Shown one piece after another: positions 1 through 8,680 of a DNA stretch of 64,000 bases (positions within the stretch are counted from its first letter, which is position 1; each line of letters begins with the position of its first letter). A model generated the notes under the pieces. That model was not told the origin of the DNA. It saw nothing but the letters and a program-made list of their open reading frames with translations, and did not search any database. Source of the DNA: Salipiger thiooxidans (GTDB lineage Bacteria > Pseudomonadota > Alphaproteobacteria > Rhodobacterales > Rhodobacteraceae); assembly GCF_900102075.1 (NCBI RefSeq), contig NZ_FNAV01000004.1:310001-374000 (forward strand), given 5' to 3'. The translations under genes and the position numbers were made by a program.

Positions 1-565
1 CGTCGGCGAGCAACAGGTCGGGGTTTCCGGCCAGCGCAATCGCCACCATCACCCGCTGCTGCATGCCGCCCGAGAGCTGGTGCGGGAAGGCGCTCATGCG
101 GCCGTCGGGGTCGTTGATGCCGACCGAGGTGAAGAGCTCGACCGCCTTGGCGCGCGCCTCGGCCCGCGACAGGCCCAGCGTGCGGCGCAGCGTCGTGGTG
201 AGCTGGCGCCCCACGGTGTAGGACGGGTTCAGCGCGGAACCCGCGTCCTGGAAGATCATCGACAGCCGCGAGCCGCGCAGCCGCACCATGCGGCGCTCGG
301 GCAGGGCAAGCAGGTCACCCGCGCCGTCAAGCTCGGCCCGGCCCTCGACCCTTGCGCCGTCGAGAAGGCGCATCAGTGCGGTCGCGATGGTCGACTTGCC
401 GGCGCCGCTTTCGCCCACCAGCGCCAGCGTCTCGCCGCGCCCGAGCGAGAGGCTCACCCGGTCGAGGATCTTGGCGGCGCCGCGATGTACGGTCAGCCCC
501 TCGAGCCGCAGGATCGGCTCGGCCGCGTCCTGCGTGGTGACGGGGTGGGAGGTCATGTCGTTCAT
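1..565 (-). CDS. Peptide/opine-type ABC transporter ATP-binding protein (DppD-like), 3' end outside window
   Basis: ATPase that would power import of a small peptide or opine from the periplasm through the two permeases encoded just upstream. About 188 codons are visible. They include a Walker A motif GESGAGKST, the ABC signature LSGGMQQRV and the start of Walker B (DLLLAD); the catalytic Glu and C-terminus lie beyond position 1. The ATG at 563-565 overlaps the permease stop as ATGA, which implies translational coupling. The LSGGMQQRV form is typical of DppD/OppD ATPases. A second ATPase (DppF-like) may follow outside the window or be fused in this protein. The substrate cannot be read from the sequence. 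Confidence 0.9.
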   Translation of the reverse strand, partial: MNDMTSHPVTTQDAAEPILRLEGLTVHRGAAKILDRVSLSLGRGETLALVGESGAGKSTIATALMRLLDGARVEGRAELDGAGDLLALPERRMVRLRGSRLSMIFQDAGSALNPSYTVGRQLTTTLRRTLGLSRAEARAKAVELFTSVGINDPDGRMSAFPHQLSGGMQQRVMVAIALAGNPDLLLAD

Positions 566-1452
566 GCGCCCCTCCGCAGCTTGGGGTCGAATTCCTCGCG
601 GATGCCGTCGCCGACGATCGACAGCGCGATCAGCAGCAGCGCAAGCGCGAAGCCGGGCATCGCCGACATCCACGGCGCGAAGCTCACGAAGTCGCGGCCC
701 TCGGCGATCATCAGGCCCCAGTCGGGGGTGGGGGGCGTCACGCCGATGCCGAGGAAGGAAAGCGACGAGGACACGAGGATGGCCTCGGAGACGCGGATGG
801 TGACCTGCACCGCCAGCGGGAAGATCACGTTGGGCAGCACGTGGCGCCAGACCACCCGCAGGTAGGGGATGGACATGAGCTGCGCCGCCTCGATGAAGAG
901 CTGCACGCGCACCTGCATCACGTCGGCGCGCACGGTCCGGGCGAAGGGCCCGATCATCGACAGGCCCACGGCGACGACCACCTTGTCGACGCCCTGTCCG
1001 AGGATGGCGATGAAGGCCACCGCAAGGATCAGCGAGGGCAGCGCAAGGATCGAGTCGATGAGCCGCATCAGGGCCCATTCCAGCCAGCCGCCCGAGAGCC
1101 CGGCGGCCAGCCCGATCACGAGGCCTCCGGCGGCACCGATGAGCACCGAGAAGATGCCGATGATCAGCGCGTAGCGGGCGCCGTAGATGACGCGCGAGAG
1201 GATGTCCTGTCCGTAGCTGTCGGTGCCCAGCGGATGTACGAGCGACGGCCCCTGCATCATCGCCATGAAGTCCTGCTTCACCGGGTCAAAGGGCGCCACG
1301 TGCGGCGCGAAGGTGGCGGCCAGCACGTAGGCGGCGGCGACGATCAGCGCGACGGTGAAGAACGGACGGCGCAGGAACATCGAGCGGCGCCCACGCGGCG
1401 CCTTGGCGCGCGGCAGGGGGGGGATTGCGGCGTCGGAGGAGGGAAGGCTCAT
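562..1452 (-). CDS. ABC transporter permease, DppC/OppC family
   Basis: Inner-membrane permease, 296 aa, one half of the peptide-type importer channel. After a proline-rich cytoplasmic N-terminus there is one membrane helix near residue 30, then the DppC-type core with the EAA-loop region (IEAAQLMSIPYLRVVWRH) that docks on the ATPase. The start at 1452 was chosen because its ATG overlaps the stop of the preceding permease as ATGA (1449-1452). A longer reading frame upstream is out of register with that gene and is not needed. Neighbours on both sides belong to the same transporter. Confidence 0.92.
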   Translation of the reverse strand: MSLPSSDAAIPPLPRAKAPRGRRSMFLRRPFFTVALIVAAAYVLAATFAPHVAPFDPVKQDFMAMMQGPSLVHPLGTDSYGQDILSRVIYGARYALIIGIFSVLIGAAGGLVIGLAAGLSGGWLEWALMRLIDSILALPSLILAVAFIAILGQGVDKVVVAVGLSMIGPFARTVRADVMQVRVQLFIEAAQLMSIPYLRVVWRHVLPNVIFPLAVQVTIRVSEAILVSSSLSFLGIGVTPPTPDWGLMIAEGRDFVSFAPWMSAMPGFALALLLIALSIVGDGIREEFDPKLRRGA

Positions 1453-2399
1453 TTGCGGGCCCTCAGACGGGGATCGAGGAAGGGATAGGAGAGATCGACC
1501 AACAGGTTCACCCCGATGAAGAGCGTGGCTGTCATCATAACGCCGGCCTGCACCACCATGTACTCGCGCCCCAGCACCGCCGAGGTCAGCATCTGGCCGA
1601 TGCCGGGCAGGTTGAAGACGGTCTCGGTCAGCACCGTGCCCTGCAAGAGCGTGCCGAGTTGCAGCCCGAGGATGGTGACCAGCGGCATGGCGATGTTGCG
1701 CACGCCGTGGACCCAGATCACCCGCCACGACGGCTCGCCCCTTGCGCGGGCGGCGGCGATGTAGGGCTGCTCCATCACCTCGATGAGCGTGGCGCGGGTG
1801 AGGCGCGTGATCATCGCGATGAAATAGGTCGAGAGCGTCAGCCCCGGCAGGATCATGTGGTAGATGCCGCCCCAGAAATCCTGCCACGGCGAGATGTAGC
1901 CCATCACCGGGAAGAGCTGCAGCTTCACCGCGAAGAACCAGATCAGCAGGATGCCGAGCAGGAAGGAGGGGAAGGCGGTGCCGGTCAGCGCCAGCACCGC
2001 TGAGCCCGCGTCGAACGCGGTGTCCTTCTTGACCGCCGAGATCACGCCCAGCGGCACGCCGATCAGGATCGCGAAGGCGAGGGAGAAGGAGGCGAGCGTC
2101 AGGGTGACGGGCAGCGCCTCCTTGAAGGCATAGGTATAGATATCCGTGCGCGCGACATAGGATGTGCCCCAGTCGCCCTGCACGAAGCGCAATGCCCAGT
2201 CGGCGTATTGCGCGAGGAAGGGCTGGTCGAGCCCGAGTTGAGCGGTGAGCTGCTCGTAGCTTTCCTGCGAATACTCCGATCCCAGCATGATCTGGATGGG
2301 ATCGCCCGGCGCCAGCTTCAGAAGTCCGAAGCTGGCCACCGAGACGAAGAACAGAACGACAAGCGTCTGCGCGATCTTTCCCAGTGCCTGTCGTAGCAT
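1449..2399 (-). CDS. ABC transporter permease, DppB/OppB family
   Basis: Inner-membrane permease of 316 aa, the usual DppB length. The N-terminal helix (about residues 9-30) is followed by the DppB hallmark 'LKLAPGDPIQIMLG' periplasmic segment, then the transport core with the EAA-type loop YIAAARARGEP. It partners with the DppC-like protein encoded next to it. Its start overlaps the stop of the binding-protein gene by one base (TGATG at 2397-2401), so the operon order is binding protein, permease, permease, ATPase. Confidence 0.93.
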   Translation of the reverse strand: MLRQALGKIAQTLVVLFFVSVASFGLLKLAPGDPIQIMLGSEYSQESYEQLTAQLGLDQPFLAQYADWALRFVQGDWGTSYVARTDIYTYAFKEALPVTLTLASFSLAFAILIGVPLGVISAVKKDTAFDAGSAVLALTGTAFPSFLLGILLIWFFAVKLQLFPVMGYISPWQDFWGGIYHMILPGLTLSTYFIAMITRLTRATLIEVMEQPYIAAARARGEPSWRVIWVHGVRNIAMPLVTILGLQLGTLLQGTVLTETVFNLPGIGQMLTSAVLGREYMVVQAGVMMTATLFIGVNLLVDLSYPFLDPRLRARK

Positions 2400-4006
2400 C
2401 AGGCGAGGCTCACCGTGTGCAGGTTCACGAGGTCGGCGGGGATGTACTCGAACCCCTGAACCTTGTTCGAGAACACCTTGTAGATGGGCATGTGCGCCAT
2501 GATGGCGATGCCGGCCTCATCCATCAGCAGGTCCTCGGCCTTGTAGTAGAGCGGGCGCCGCTCCTCGACGTCGAGCACCACCTGCGCCTGTGCGCAGAGC
2601 TCGTCGAACTCGGTGTTGACCCAGCCGCCGAAATTCCACGCACCGTCCGAGCGGAACTCGGGGTAGATGGTCTCGTCGGGGTCGAGGTCGGCCACCCACT
2701 CGAAGTCGTAGAGGTCGAAATCCGACTCGTTGCGGCGCTTGAGCCAGGTCGCGGGCTCGACCAGCTCGAGCTTCGCCTTGATGCCGATCTGCGCCAGCAT
2801 CGGCGCCACGGTCTGGGCGATGCGGGTGCCGACCGGGCCGCGCTCGGCCATCACGTAGGTGGCCTCGATCTCGCCCTGGTTCGCGGCCTTGGCACGGAAC
2901 GCCTTGGCCTTCTCGAGGTCGAACCACTGGCCGCGGCCGCTGGTGGCGATGTCCGGGTCGTAGAAGCTGGTCATCGGCGGCGAGATCGGCGTGTAGGCTT
3001 TCTTGGCCCGCCCGAAATAGGCCTGCTGCACGATGGTCTCGCGATCCAGCGCCCATGCAACGGCGCGGCGCAGGTTGATGTCGTCGAAGGGCGCGCGTTT
3101 GCAGTTCATCCCGACAAAGGTGTAGTTGCCCTCGATTTCGCCGTAGAGCGTGGCGTTCGGGAAGGCATCGACCTGGTCCACCAGCTGCATCGGGCAGTCG
3201 GTCATGCCGTCGATCTGGCCGGCCATGAGCGCGGCAAGCGCGGTCGAGGCCTCGTTCATCAGCACGAAGGTGACGCGCTCGAGCTTGGGCATGCCGGGCT
3301 CGAAGTAGTCGGGGTTGGCCTCGAGCTCGATGGCGTCGTTCTCTTTCCACGACACGAACTTGAACGGACCGGTGCCGACCGGGTGGCGGCCGTAGTCGGC
3401 GCCGTACTGCTGCACGGCGGCGGGGCTCACGATGGTGCCGGCGCGGCCGGTGGAGCCGGTCAGCGCGACGGGCAGGAAGGCGTAGGGCTCGGAGAAGGTG
3501 AGCTTGATGGTCAGCGGATCGACGATGTCGATGGTGTCGAGCAGCGCCAGCTTCCACGCGTGCGGGGAGGCGGGCTCGCCTTCCTTGACGCGCAGCAGCG
3601 AGAACTTGACCGCCTCGGCGTCGCAGGGCGTGCCGTCATGGAACATCACGCCTTCGCGCAGTTTGAAGACGTGCGTCTTGTCGTCCTCGAGATCCCAGCT
3701 TTCGGCGAGGTCCGGCTCGAAGGTGACATTCTCGCCGTCATAAACGATCTTGAGCAGGCCGTTGTGGATGTTGTTGATGATCTGGATCGCCGAGAGGAAC
3801 CCGGTGAAATGCGGATCGAGGGTGTCGATGACCTTGATAGAGGCGATCTTGAGGTGACCGCTCTGCTGGGCACGTGCAATGCCCGGCACGCCGCTTGCAG
3901 CGGTCGCGGTGAGCAGGCCTGCGCCCATCCCCTTGAGGACCGCGCGGCGTCCGAGTCGTGCCGAAAGGCGTTGGGCGAGGACCTTCTTGTGGTCGATTCC
4001 CGTCAT
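2399..4006 (-). CDS. Extracellular solute-binding protein, family 5 (peptide/opine/nickel type)
   Basis: Periplasmic binding component (535 aa, normal for the family) of the importer encoded downstream. The N-terminus carries a twin-arginine export signal (RRAVLKGMGAG, then a hydrophobic stretch ending near IARAQ), so the protein is probably exported folded by Tat. The body has the SBP_bac_5 layout, including 'LAESWDLEDDKTHVFKLREGV' split around residue 105 and the GTGPFKFVSW segment. It is the first gene of the minus operon and is divergent from a GntR regulator that probably controls it. Ligand unknown; short peptides or opines are the usual substrates. Confidence 0.93.
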   Translation of the reverse strand: MTGIDHKKVLAQRLSARLGRRAVLKGMGAGLLTATAASGVPGIARAQQSGHLKIASIKVIDTLDPHFTGFLSAIQIINNIHNGLLKIVYDGENVTFEPDLAESWDLEDDKTHVFKLREGVMFHDGTPCDAEAVKFSLLRVKEGEPASPHAWKLALLDTIDIVDPLTIKLTFSEPYAFLPVALTGSTGRAGTIVSPAAVQQYGADYGRHPVGTGPFKFVSWKENDAIELEANPDYFEPGMPKLERVTFVLMNEASTALAALMAGQIDGMTDCPMQLVDQVDAFPNATLYGEIEGNYTFVGMNCKRAPFDDINLRRAVAWALDRETIVQQAYFGRAKKAYTPISPPMTSFYDPDIATSGRGQWFDLEKAKAFRAKAANQGEIEATYVMAERGPVGTRIAQTVAPMLAQIGIKAKLELVEPATWLKRRNESDFDLYDFEWVADLDPDETIYPEFRSDGAWNFGGWVNTEFDELCAQAQVVLDVEERRPLYYKAEDLLMDEAGIAIMAHMPIYKVFSNKVQGFEYIPADLVNLHTVSLA

Positions 4007-4179
4007 GTGTCGTACTCTCCTGTTGGCATGGTCTCCTCCCTTTTTTCTTCAACGAGGCCAGTGCCTTTCAGCGGTCCGGTTGGCTCCGGATCTCGCTGCA
4101 CCCCGGCTGGTTCCGAGGCGTTTTTACGGTCGAATTCTCCTCCAAGGTCGCCGTTGTTATGAATTCAACTTGAAAGAAC

Positions 4180-4189
4180 ATGTATACAT
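4180..4189. promoter_or_regulatory. Palindrome ATGTATACAT, probable GntR (FCD) operator
   Basis: A perfect 10-bp palindrome lies in the AT-rich divergent spacer, immediately before the GntR start codon. Its TGTATACA core matches the symmetric sites generally recognised by FCD-type GntR regulators (family knowledge). Its position suggests autorepression and control of the divergent transporter. Binding has not been shown. Confidence 0.55.
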
Positions 4190-4873
4190 ATGCAAGATAA
4201 AAGTGCATCAAACTGCGAGAGCGGGCGACCGGTGACTATTCGCACGGCAGAGAACATCTACGAGACCCTGGTCGACGGCATCGTGGCCGGGCGGATGGCC
4301 CCGGGCGAGCCGCTGGTCGAGCAGGCGCTGGCGGAACAGTTCGGCGTGTCGCGCACGCCGGTGCGCGAGGCGCTGCACCGGCTCGAGCAGGCCAACCTTG
4401 CCGAGCGCGGTGCCCGGCGGGCCTTCGTGGTCCGGCGCATGGCGCCCGAGGACCTGGCCGAACTCTTCGAGGCGGCGGGCGAGGTCGAGAGCGCGCTTGC
4501 GGCGCTGTCGGCCCACCGCATGACCGAGATCGAGCGCCGCACGCTGGTGGCCATCGTCGACGAGGGCCATGCCTGCGACGACCCCGCGGCCTACGGGCAG
4601 ATCAACACGCGCTTCCACGAGGCCATCAAGGCCGGGGCGCGCAACACCATCCTCGCGAGCACGCTCGACGAGCTGAACCTGCGCACCTCTTCGTGGCGCG
4701 CCGCCAACTTCGTCGAGAACCGGCGGCGGCTCTCGACCTCGCGGGCGGAACACCGCGCCATCGCCGACGCCATCCTCGCACAGGATGCCGAGGCCACGCG
4801 GCGGCTGATGCGCAGCCACGTCGCATCTTCCTACGTGGTGCTGGTCGATCTGCTCGCCCGGCGCCTTCCCTAG
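4190..4873 (+). CDS. GntR-family transcriptional regulator, FCD (FadR-like) subfamily
   Basis: DNA-binding repressor or activator of 227 aa. Winged HTH at about residues 17-75 (VEQALAEQFGVSRTPVREALHRLE), then an all-helical FCD ligand domain with the metal-binding-type residues expected around 'INTRFHEAI' and 'EHRAIADAI'. It is divergent from the peptide/opine importer and has the palindrome at 4180-4189 in front, so it probably senses the imported ligand or a breakdown product. The start is uncertain: no Shine-Dalgarno sequence precedes the ATG at 4190, and an in-frame GTG at 4232 would give a 213-residue protein without loss of the HTH. Confidence 0.92.
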   Translation: MQDKSASNCESGRPVTIRTAENIYETLVDGIVAGRMAPGEPLVEQALAEQFGVSRTPVREALHRLEQANLAERGARRAFVVRRMAPEDLAELFEAAGEVESALAALSAHRMTEIERRTLVAIVDEGHACDDPAAYGQINTRFHEAIKAGARNTILASTLDELNLRTSSWRAANFVENRRRLSTSRAEHRAIADAILAQDAEATRRLMRSHVASSYVVLVDLLARRLP

Positions 4874-4917
4874 CTTTCCAAGGGCCGCGCGCCCGCATGT
4901 ATCGACCGGAGACCCCT

Positions 4918-5742
4918 ATGCCCGACCTGACGCTCCTGCTTGAACTGCTGGCCTTCCTCGTGGTGATCGGGGCATTTGCCGGCGTGCTGGCGGGGCTGCT
5001 CGGGGTGGGGGGCGGCATTGTGCTGGTCCCGGCCTTCTTCTTCACCTTCCAGATGCTGGGCTACGACGGGCCGCAGACCATGCAGGTCTGCCTTGCCACC
5101 TCGCTCGCGACGATCATCGTCACGTCCCTTCGCTCGGTCATCGGGCACAATCGCAAGGGCGCGGTGGACTGGGAGATCCTCAAGGGCTGGGCCCCGGGCA
5201 TCGTGGTGGGCGCAATCGTCGGTGTGCTGGCGGCCTCTGCGCTGAAATCCTCGACCCTTCAGGCCATCTTCGGCGTGTTGGCGCTGATCATTGGCGGCTA
5301 CATGCTGCTGGGGAAGACCTCGTGGCGGATCGCCGACCGCATGCCCGATGGCGGCAAGCAATATCTCTACTCGCCTTTCGTGGGCTTCCTGTCGGTGCTC
5401 ATGGGCATCGGCGGCGGCAGCTTCGGCGTGCCGCTGATGAACCTGCACAATGTGGCGATCCACCGCGCGGTGGCGACGGCAGCGGGCTTCGGCGTGCTGA
5501 TCGCAGTGCCCTCGGCGGTGGGCTTTCTGATGCTGACCATCGAGCCCGGCTCGCGCCCGCCCTACACGTTGGGCGCGGTGAACCTTCCCGGCTTCCTCGT
5601 GGTCATCGCCATGACGTTGCTGACCGCGCCGTTGGGGGTGAAGATCGCCCACGCGATGAACCCGGCGCCGCTCAAGCGTCTGTTCGGCGCCTTCCTGATC
5701 CTCGTGGCGCTCAACATGCTGCGCAAGGCGCTGATGGGCTGA
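4918..5742 (+). CDS. TauE/SafE-family membrane protein (sulfite/organosulfonate exporter family)
   Basis: Integral membrane protein of 274 aa with about eight hydrophobic helices. It carries the two internally related glycine-rich motifs of the family, 'LAGLLGVGGGIVLVPAF' near the N-terminus and 'LMGIGGGSFGVPLMN' in the middle. Members export sulfite, sulfoacetate or other small anions; the substrate here is not evident. The ATG at 4918 was chosen because it directly precedes the first membrane helix; longer in-frame extensions run into the GntR gene. It lies 45 bp after that gene on the same strand and may be co-transcribed. Confidence 0.9.
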   Translation: MPDLTLLLELLAFLVVIGAFAGVLAGLLGVGGGIVLVPAFFFTFQMLGYDGPQTMQVCLATSLATIIVTSLRSVIGHNRKGAVDWEILKGWAPGIVVGAIVGVLAASALKSSTLQAIFGVLALIIGGYMLLGKTSWRIADRMPDGGKQYLYSPFVGFLSVLMGIGGGSFGVPLMNLHNVAIHRAVATAAGFGVLIAVPSAVGFLMLTIEPGSRPPYTLGAVNLPGFLVVIAMTLLTAPLGVKIAHAMNPAPLKRLFGAFLILVALNMLRKALMG

Positions 5743-5757
5743 TCCCCGGCGGGGCGG

Positions 5758-6972
5758 TCAGAGACCGAAGCCCCGCGCCGCATGCACCAGCGCCCCGCCG
5801 CGCAGCGTGAGCAGGGGCGCCGGGGCCGCGCCTTCGGGCCAGTCGAGCAGCACGAGGTCGGCGCGCTGGCCGGGGGCGATCTCGCCCCGGTCCGCAAGGC
5901 CGCTCGCCCGCGCCGGGTTGCGGCTCACCAGCTGCCAGAGCGCGTGCAGCGGCGCCCGGTCCTCGGCCCGAAGCTGTGCCACGGCACCCAGCATGGCGGG
6001 GTAGTAGTAATCCGACGCAAGGATGTCGCAGAGCCCGCGCGAGACCATCTCGGCCGCGGAGGGCGAGCCGATGTGGCTGCCGCCTCGTGTGACGTTGGGT
6101 GCGCCGAAGACGATCCAGTCGCCGGCCTCGCGCGCCGCCAGCGCCACCGTCTCGTTCATCGGGAACTCGCTGATCCGGGCGCCGTGGCCGCGGTAGAAGT
6201 CGCGGGTCTCGATCTGGCTGTCATCGTGGCTGAGCATCGGCGCGCCGTGGCCGCGTGCGCGGTCGCCCATCCGGGCGATGGCGGCGCCCACCTGCGGGCG
6301 ACGCTCCCAGACCTCGGCCAGCAGGCGCAGGTAGTCGCCTGTCTCGAGCCCGGAGCGCGCCGCGCGCTTGGCGAATTTCGAGGCGGTCGCCATTTGCGCG
6401 AGATTCACCACCGGGTAGTCGGGCGCAAGGTCGAAGGGCCGCGTCTGCAGCGGCAGGCCGGGGGCCAGCATCGCCATCGAGGTGTGGTCGTTGAACGCGA
6501 GCGACGGCGTCTGCGCCGCTCCGAGCGCCCGTTCGATGAGCGGCCGGGCCTCGAAGCAGAAGGTCTCCCACCGCAGCTGCAGCCGGTTCTCGGCGGCGAG
6601 GCGCGGTGCCAGCACCGCCAGCTGGTCGAGCACCCGCTCGCCCTGCGCGACCGAGCGCAGCCCCGGCTCCCACGAGAGGGTCAGCGCATGGTAGGCGGTG
6701 GCGATGCCGTTCGCCGCGAGCTGGCGGTCGGTCTCGAGCAGCGCCAGGTCGAGCGGAAAGAACACGCCCGGGCGCGGCATGAGCTGGCGCTCGAAGGCGT
6801 CGCCGTGGATGTCGACCAGCGCAGGCGCCAGCACCAGACCGCGGGCGTCGATGCGGCGCGCGCCATCGGCGGCGCAGTCGATGCCGGTGATCCGGCCGTC
6901 CTCGACCCGCACCGAGACCCGCGCCACGGTGTCGGGCAGGATCACCTCTGCGCCTTCGAAGATCGTCGCCAT
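5758..6972 (-). CDS. phnM: PhnM-type amidohydrolase (alpha-D-ribose 1-methylphosphonate 5-triphosphate diphosphatase family)
   Basis: Cytosolic metal-dependent amidohydrolase, 404 aa. Canonical PhnM removes pyrophosphate from ribose 1-methylphosphonate 5-triphosphate in the C-P lyase pathway. Family marks seen: the metal site DIHGDAFER near residue 55, LSHDD in the middle, FGAPNVTRGGSHIG and ASDYYYPA toward the C-terminus. No phnGHIJKL genes lie nearby. It is the last gene of an operon with an AEP/iron-type ABC importer, an MBL hydrolase and a phosphatase, and follows the LacI gene after 126 bp. It may therefore act on a different phosphonate or phosphoester, so the symbol reflects family membership, not proven reaction. 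Confidence 0.85.
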   Translation of the reverse strand: MATIFEGAEVILPDTVARVSVRVEDGRITGIDCAADGARRIDARGLVLAPALVDIHGDAFERQLMPRPGVFFPLDLALLETDRQLAANGIATAYHALTLSWEPGLRSVAQGERVLDQLAVLAPRLAAENRLQLRWETFCFEARPLIERALGAAQTPSLAFNDHTSMAMLAPGLPLQTRPFDLAPDYPVVNLAQMATASKFAKRAARSGLETGDYLRLLAEVWERRPQVGAAIARMGDRARGHGAPMLSHDDSQIETRDFYRGHGARISEFPMNETVALAAREAGDWIVFGAPNVTRGGSHIGSPSAAEMVSRGLCDILASDYYYPAMLGAVAQLRAEDRAPLHALWQLVSRNPARASGLADRGEIAPGQRADLVLLDWPEGAAPAPLLTLRGGALVHAARGFGL

Positions 6973-7098
6973 GGCGGGTTTGCTCCTGTGTCTTCGGTTG
7001 CCCGGCCGAGGCTGCCCTAGCCTTGGTACGGGTGCAATGGGGGGAGGATCCGTCGTTCCGGCGTCGAGGCGACTGTCTGAGTGCGGCCCAAGCGCGGC

Positions 7099-8100
7099 TC
7101 ACGGCACGCTGCTGCGCTCGATCAGTGTGACCGGGATGCGCACGCGGGTGGGGGCCGCGTCGGCGGGGCGCTCGATGGCCTCGAGCGTGGCGCGGGTGAG
7201 GGCGCTCAGCGACTGGCGGATGGTGGTGAGCCCGTGCGACGCCCAGTTCGACACCGGCGCGTCGTCGAAGCCGATGACCGAGAGCTCGCCCGGCACCGAG
7301 CGCCCGAGCTCGAACCGCGCCGTGTTGAGCACGCCGAGCGCGATCTCGTCGGTGACGCCGAAGATGCCGTCGATGCCCGGCTCTGCCAGCAGCGCGCGGG
7401 CGGCCTCGCAGCCGGTGTCGTAGCTGTTCGCGCCCTCGGCCCAGCGGGTGACGGGGAGGCCCGCCCCCTCGATCTCGGCGCAGAAGGCCCGGGCGCGTTC
7501 GAGCTTGGCGCTGGTGCGCGAGCCCGAGATCACCACCGCCACGCGCCGGCATCCGGCCGCGAGCAGGCGCCGCGCCGCGAGGCGCCCGCCCTCGGTGCTG
7601 TCGGCGAGGATCAGGTCGGCGCGTGAGCCCTCGGGCGGGGCGGGACGGTTGATCAGCACCATGCGCGCGCCGTTGCGGGTGCAGAGCCGGATCAGTTCGT
7701 CCGGTGCCGCGCCCGACAGCACCACCACCGTGCGCACCCGGTAATCGAGCAGCCGCGCCAGATCGCCGGCGCTGCCCTGCGCGCTGTTCATCAGCAGGCA
7801 TTGCAGGCCGCGGCTCTGGAGCCCGGCGCTCAGCGCCTCGAGCTGGGCCGAGATGTAGGGGTTGCCGAGGTTGCCGCCGACGATGCCCACGAGGTCCGAG
7901 CGCGCCTGATGCAGGGTGCGGGCCAGCCGGTTGACCCGGTAGCCGAGCTCGTCCGCGGCCTCGAGGATGCGGCTGCGGGCGGTTTCCGAGACCTGCGCGC
8001 CGGGGGTGAAGGCCCGCGACACAGCCGAGCGCGAGACGCCCGCGCGCCGCGCCACGTCCGCGGCCGAGACGAAGCGGCCCGCGGGCTTTTCGCCGCTCAC
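7099..8100 (-). CDS. LacI-family transcriptional regulator
   Basis: Repressor-type protein of 333 aa. N-terminal HTH (VSAADVARRAGVSRSAVSRAF, residues about 9-29), hinge near 'NRLARTLHQARSDLVGIV', then a periplasmic-binding-like effector domain ending in the typical VIGFDDAPV and LTTIRQ segments. The GTG start at 8100 overlaps the stop of the phosphatase gene (GTGA). It is embedded inside the transporter/PhnM operon instead of standing apart, so it probably controls its own operon. The effector is unknown; the context suggests a phosphonate or phosphorylated sugar. Confidence 0.92.
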   Translation of the reverse strand: MSGEKPAGRFVSAADVARRAGVSRSAVSRAFTPGAQVSETARSRILEAADELGYRVNRLARTLHQARSDLVGIVGGNLGNPYISAQLEALSAGLQSRGLQCLLMNSAQGSAGDLARLLDYRVRTVVVLSGAAPDELIRLCTRNGARMVLINRPAPPEGSRADLILADSTEGGRLAARRLLAAGCRRVAVVISGSRTSAKLERARAFCAEIEGAGLPVTRWAEGANSYDTGCEAARALLAEPGIDGIFGVTDEIALGVLNTARFELGRSVPGELSVIGFDDAPVSNWASHGLTTIRQSLSALTRATLEAIERPADAAPTRVRIPVTLIERSSVP

Positions 8101-8678
8101 CCGCAGAGCCCTTGGGAAAGCACCTCGCGGGAGAGCGCGATCATCGGCGGCAGCGGATAGCTGTCGTCCTGGCCCCGGAGCGCCCGTACGTGGTCGAGCG
8201 CGGCGTCGAGCGTCGGGAAGCGCTCGCGCCGGCGCAGGTGCAGCCAGAGCGCCAGCACGGCGACAGAGCGCGAGCGCCCGCCGCGGCAATGCACCAGCAG
8301 CCCGCCGGGGCGGTGCGGCGGGTAGTGCGGCTTGCCGGCGGTGTAGCCTGCGGCGAGCCCGTCGACGAGCAGCACCGCCGCGGCAAGCGATTGCGGCGCG
8401 TTGCCCGGCCCGTCGAGAAGCCCGATCTGGTAACGGCGCACCAGCGTGCGGTCCGGCAGCTCGAGCGGGCCGGGGAAGAGGTTCATGGCGAGGTTGAGCG
8501 AGGCGGTGATGCCGGCCTCGTGCAGTGCCGCCGCGTCCTCGGCGGCGGGCAGGTTGCCGAGCCAGAGCCGGTCGAGCCCCGGGCCGGGTGCGTCGATCAC
8601 CGGGTAGAGCAGCGGGCGGGCATCCTCTCGCGCCTCGTGCACGGGGGCGGCGGCGGGCAGGTGGTGGCGCTGTGTCAT
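8097..8678 (-). CDS. Dual-specificity/tyrosine-type phosphatase (CX5R)
   Basis: Small cytosolic phosphatase of 193 aa. The cysteine phosphatase signature VHCRGGRSRS places nucleophile Cys131 and phosphate-binding Arg137 in the required C-x5-R spacing. A general-acid Asp may be D89 (GLLDGPGN). It sits two bases after the MBL hydrolase gene and overlaps the LacI gene, inside a phosphonate-type operon. That suggests dephosphorylation of a small metabolite released from the imported compound; protein phosphatase activity is the alternative. Confidence 0.8.
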   Translation of the reverse strand: MTQRHHLPAAAPVHEAREDARPLLYPVIDAPGPGLDRLWLGNLPAAEDAAALHEAGITASLNLAMNLFPGPLELPDRTLVRRYQIGLLDGPGNAPQSLAAAVLLVDGLAAGYTAGKPHYPPHRPGGLLVHCRGGRSRSVAVLALWLHLRRRERFPTLDAALDHVRALRGQDDSYPLPPMIALSREVLSQGLCG

Positions 8679-8680
8679 GG

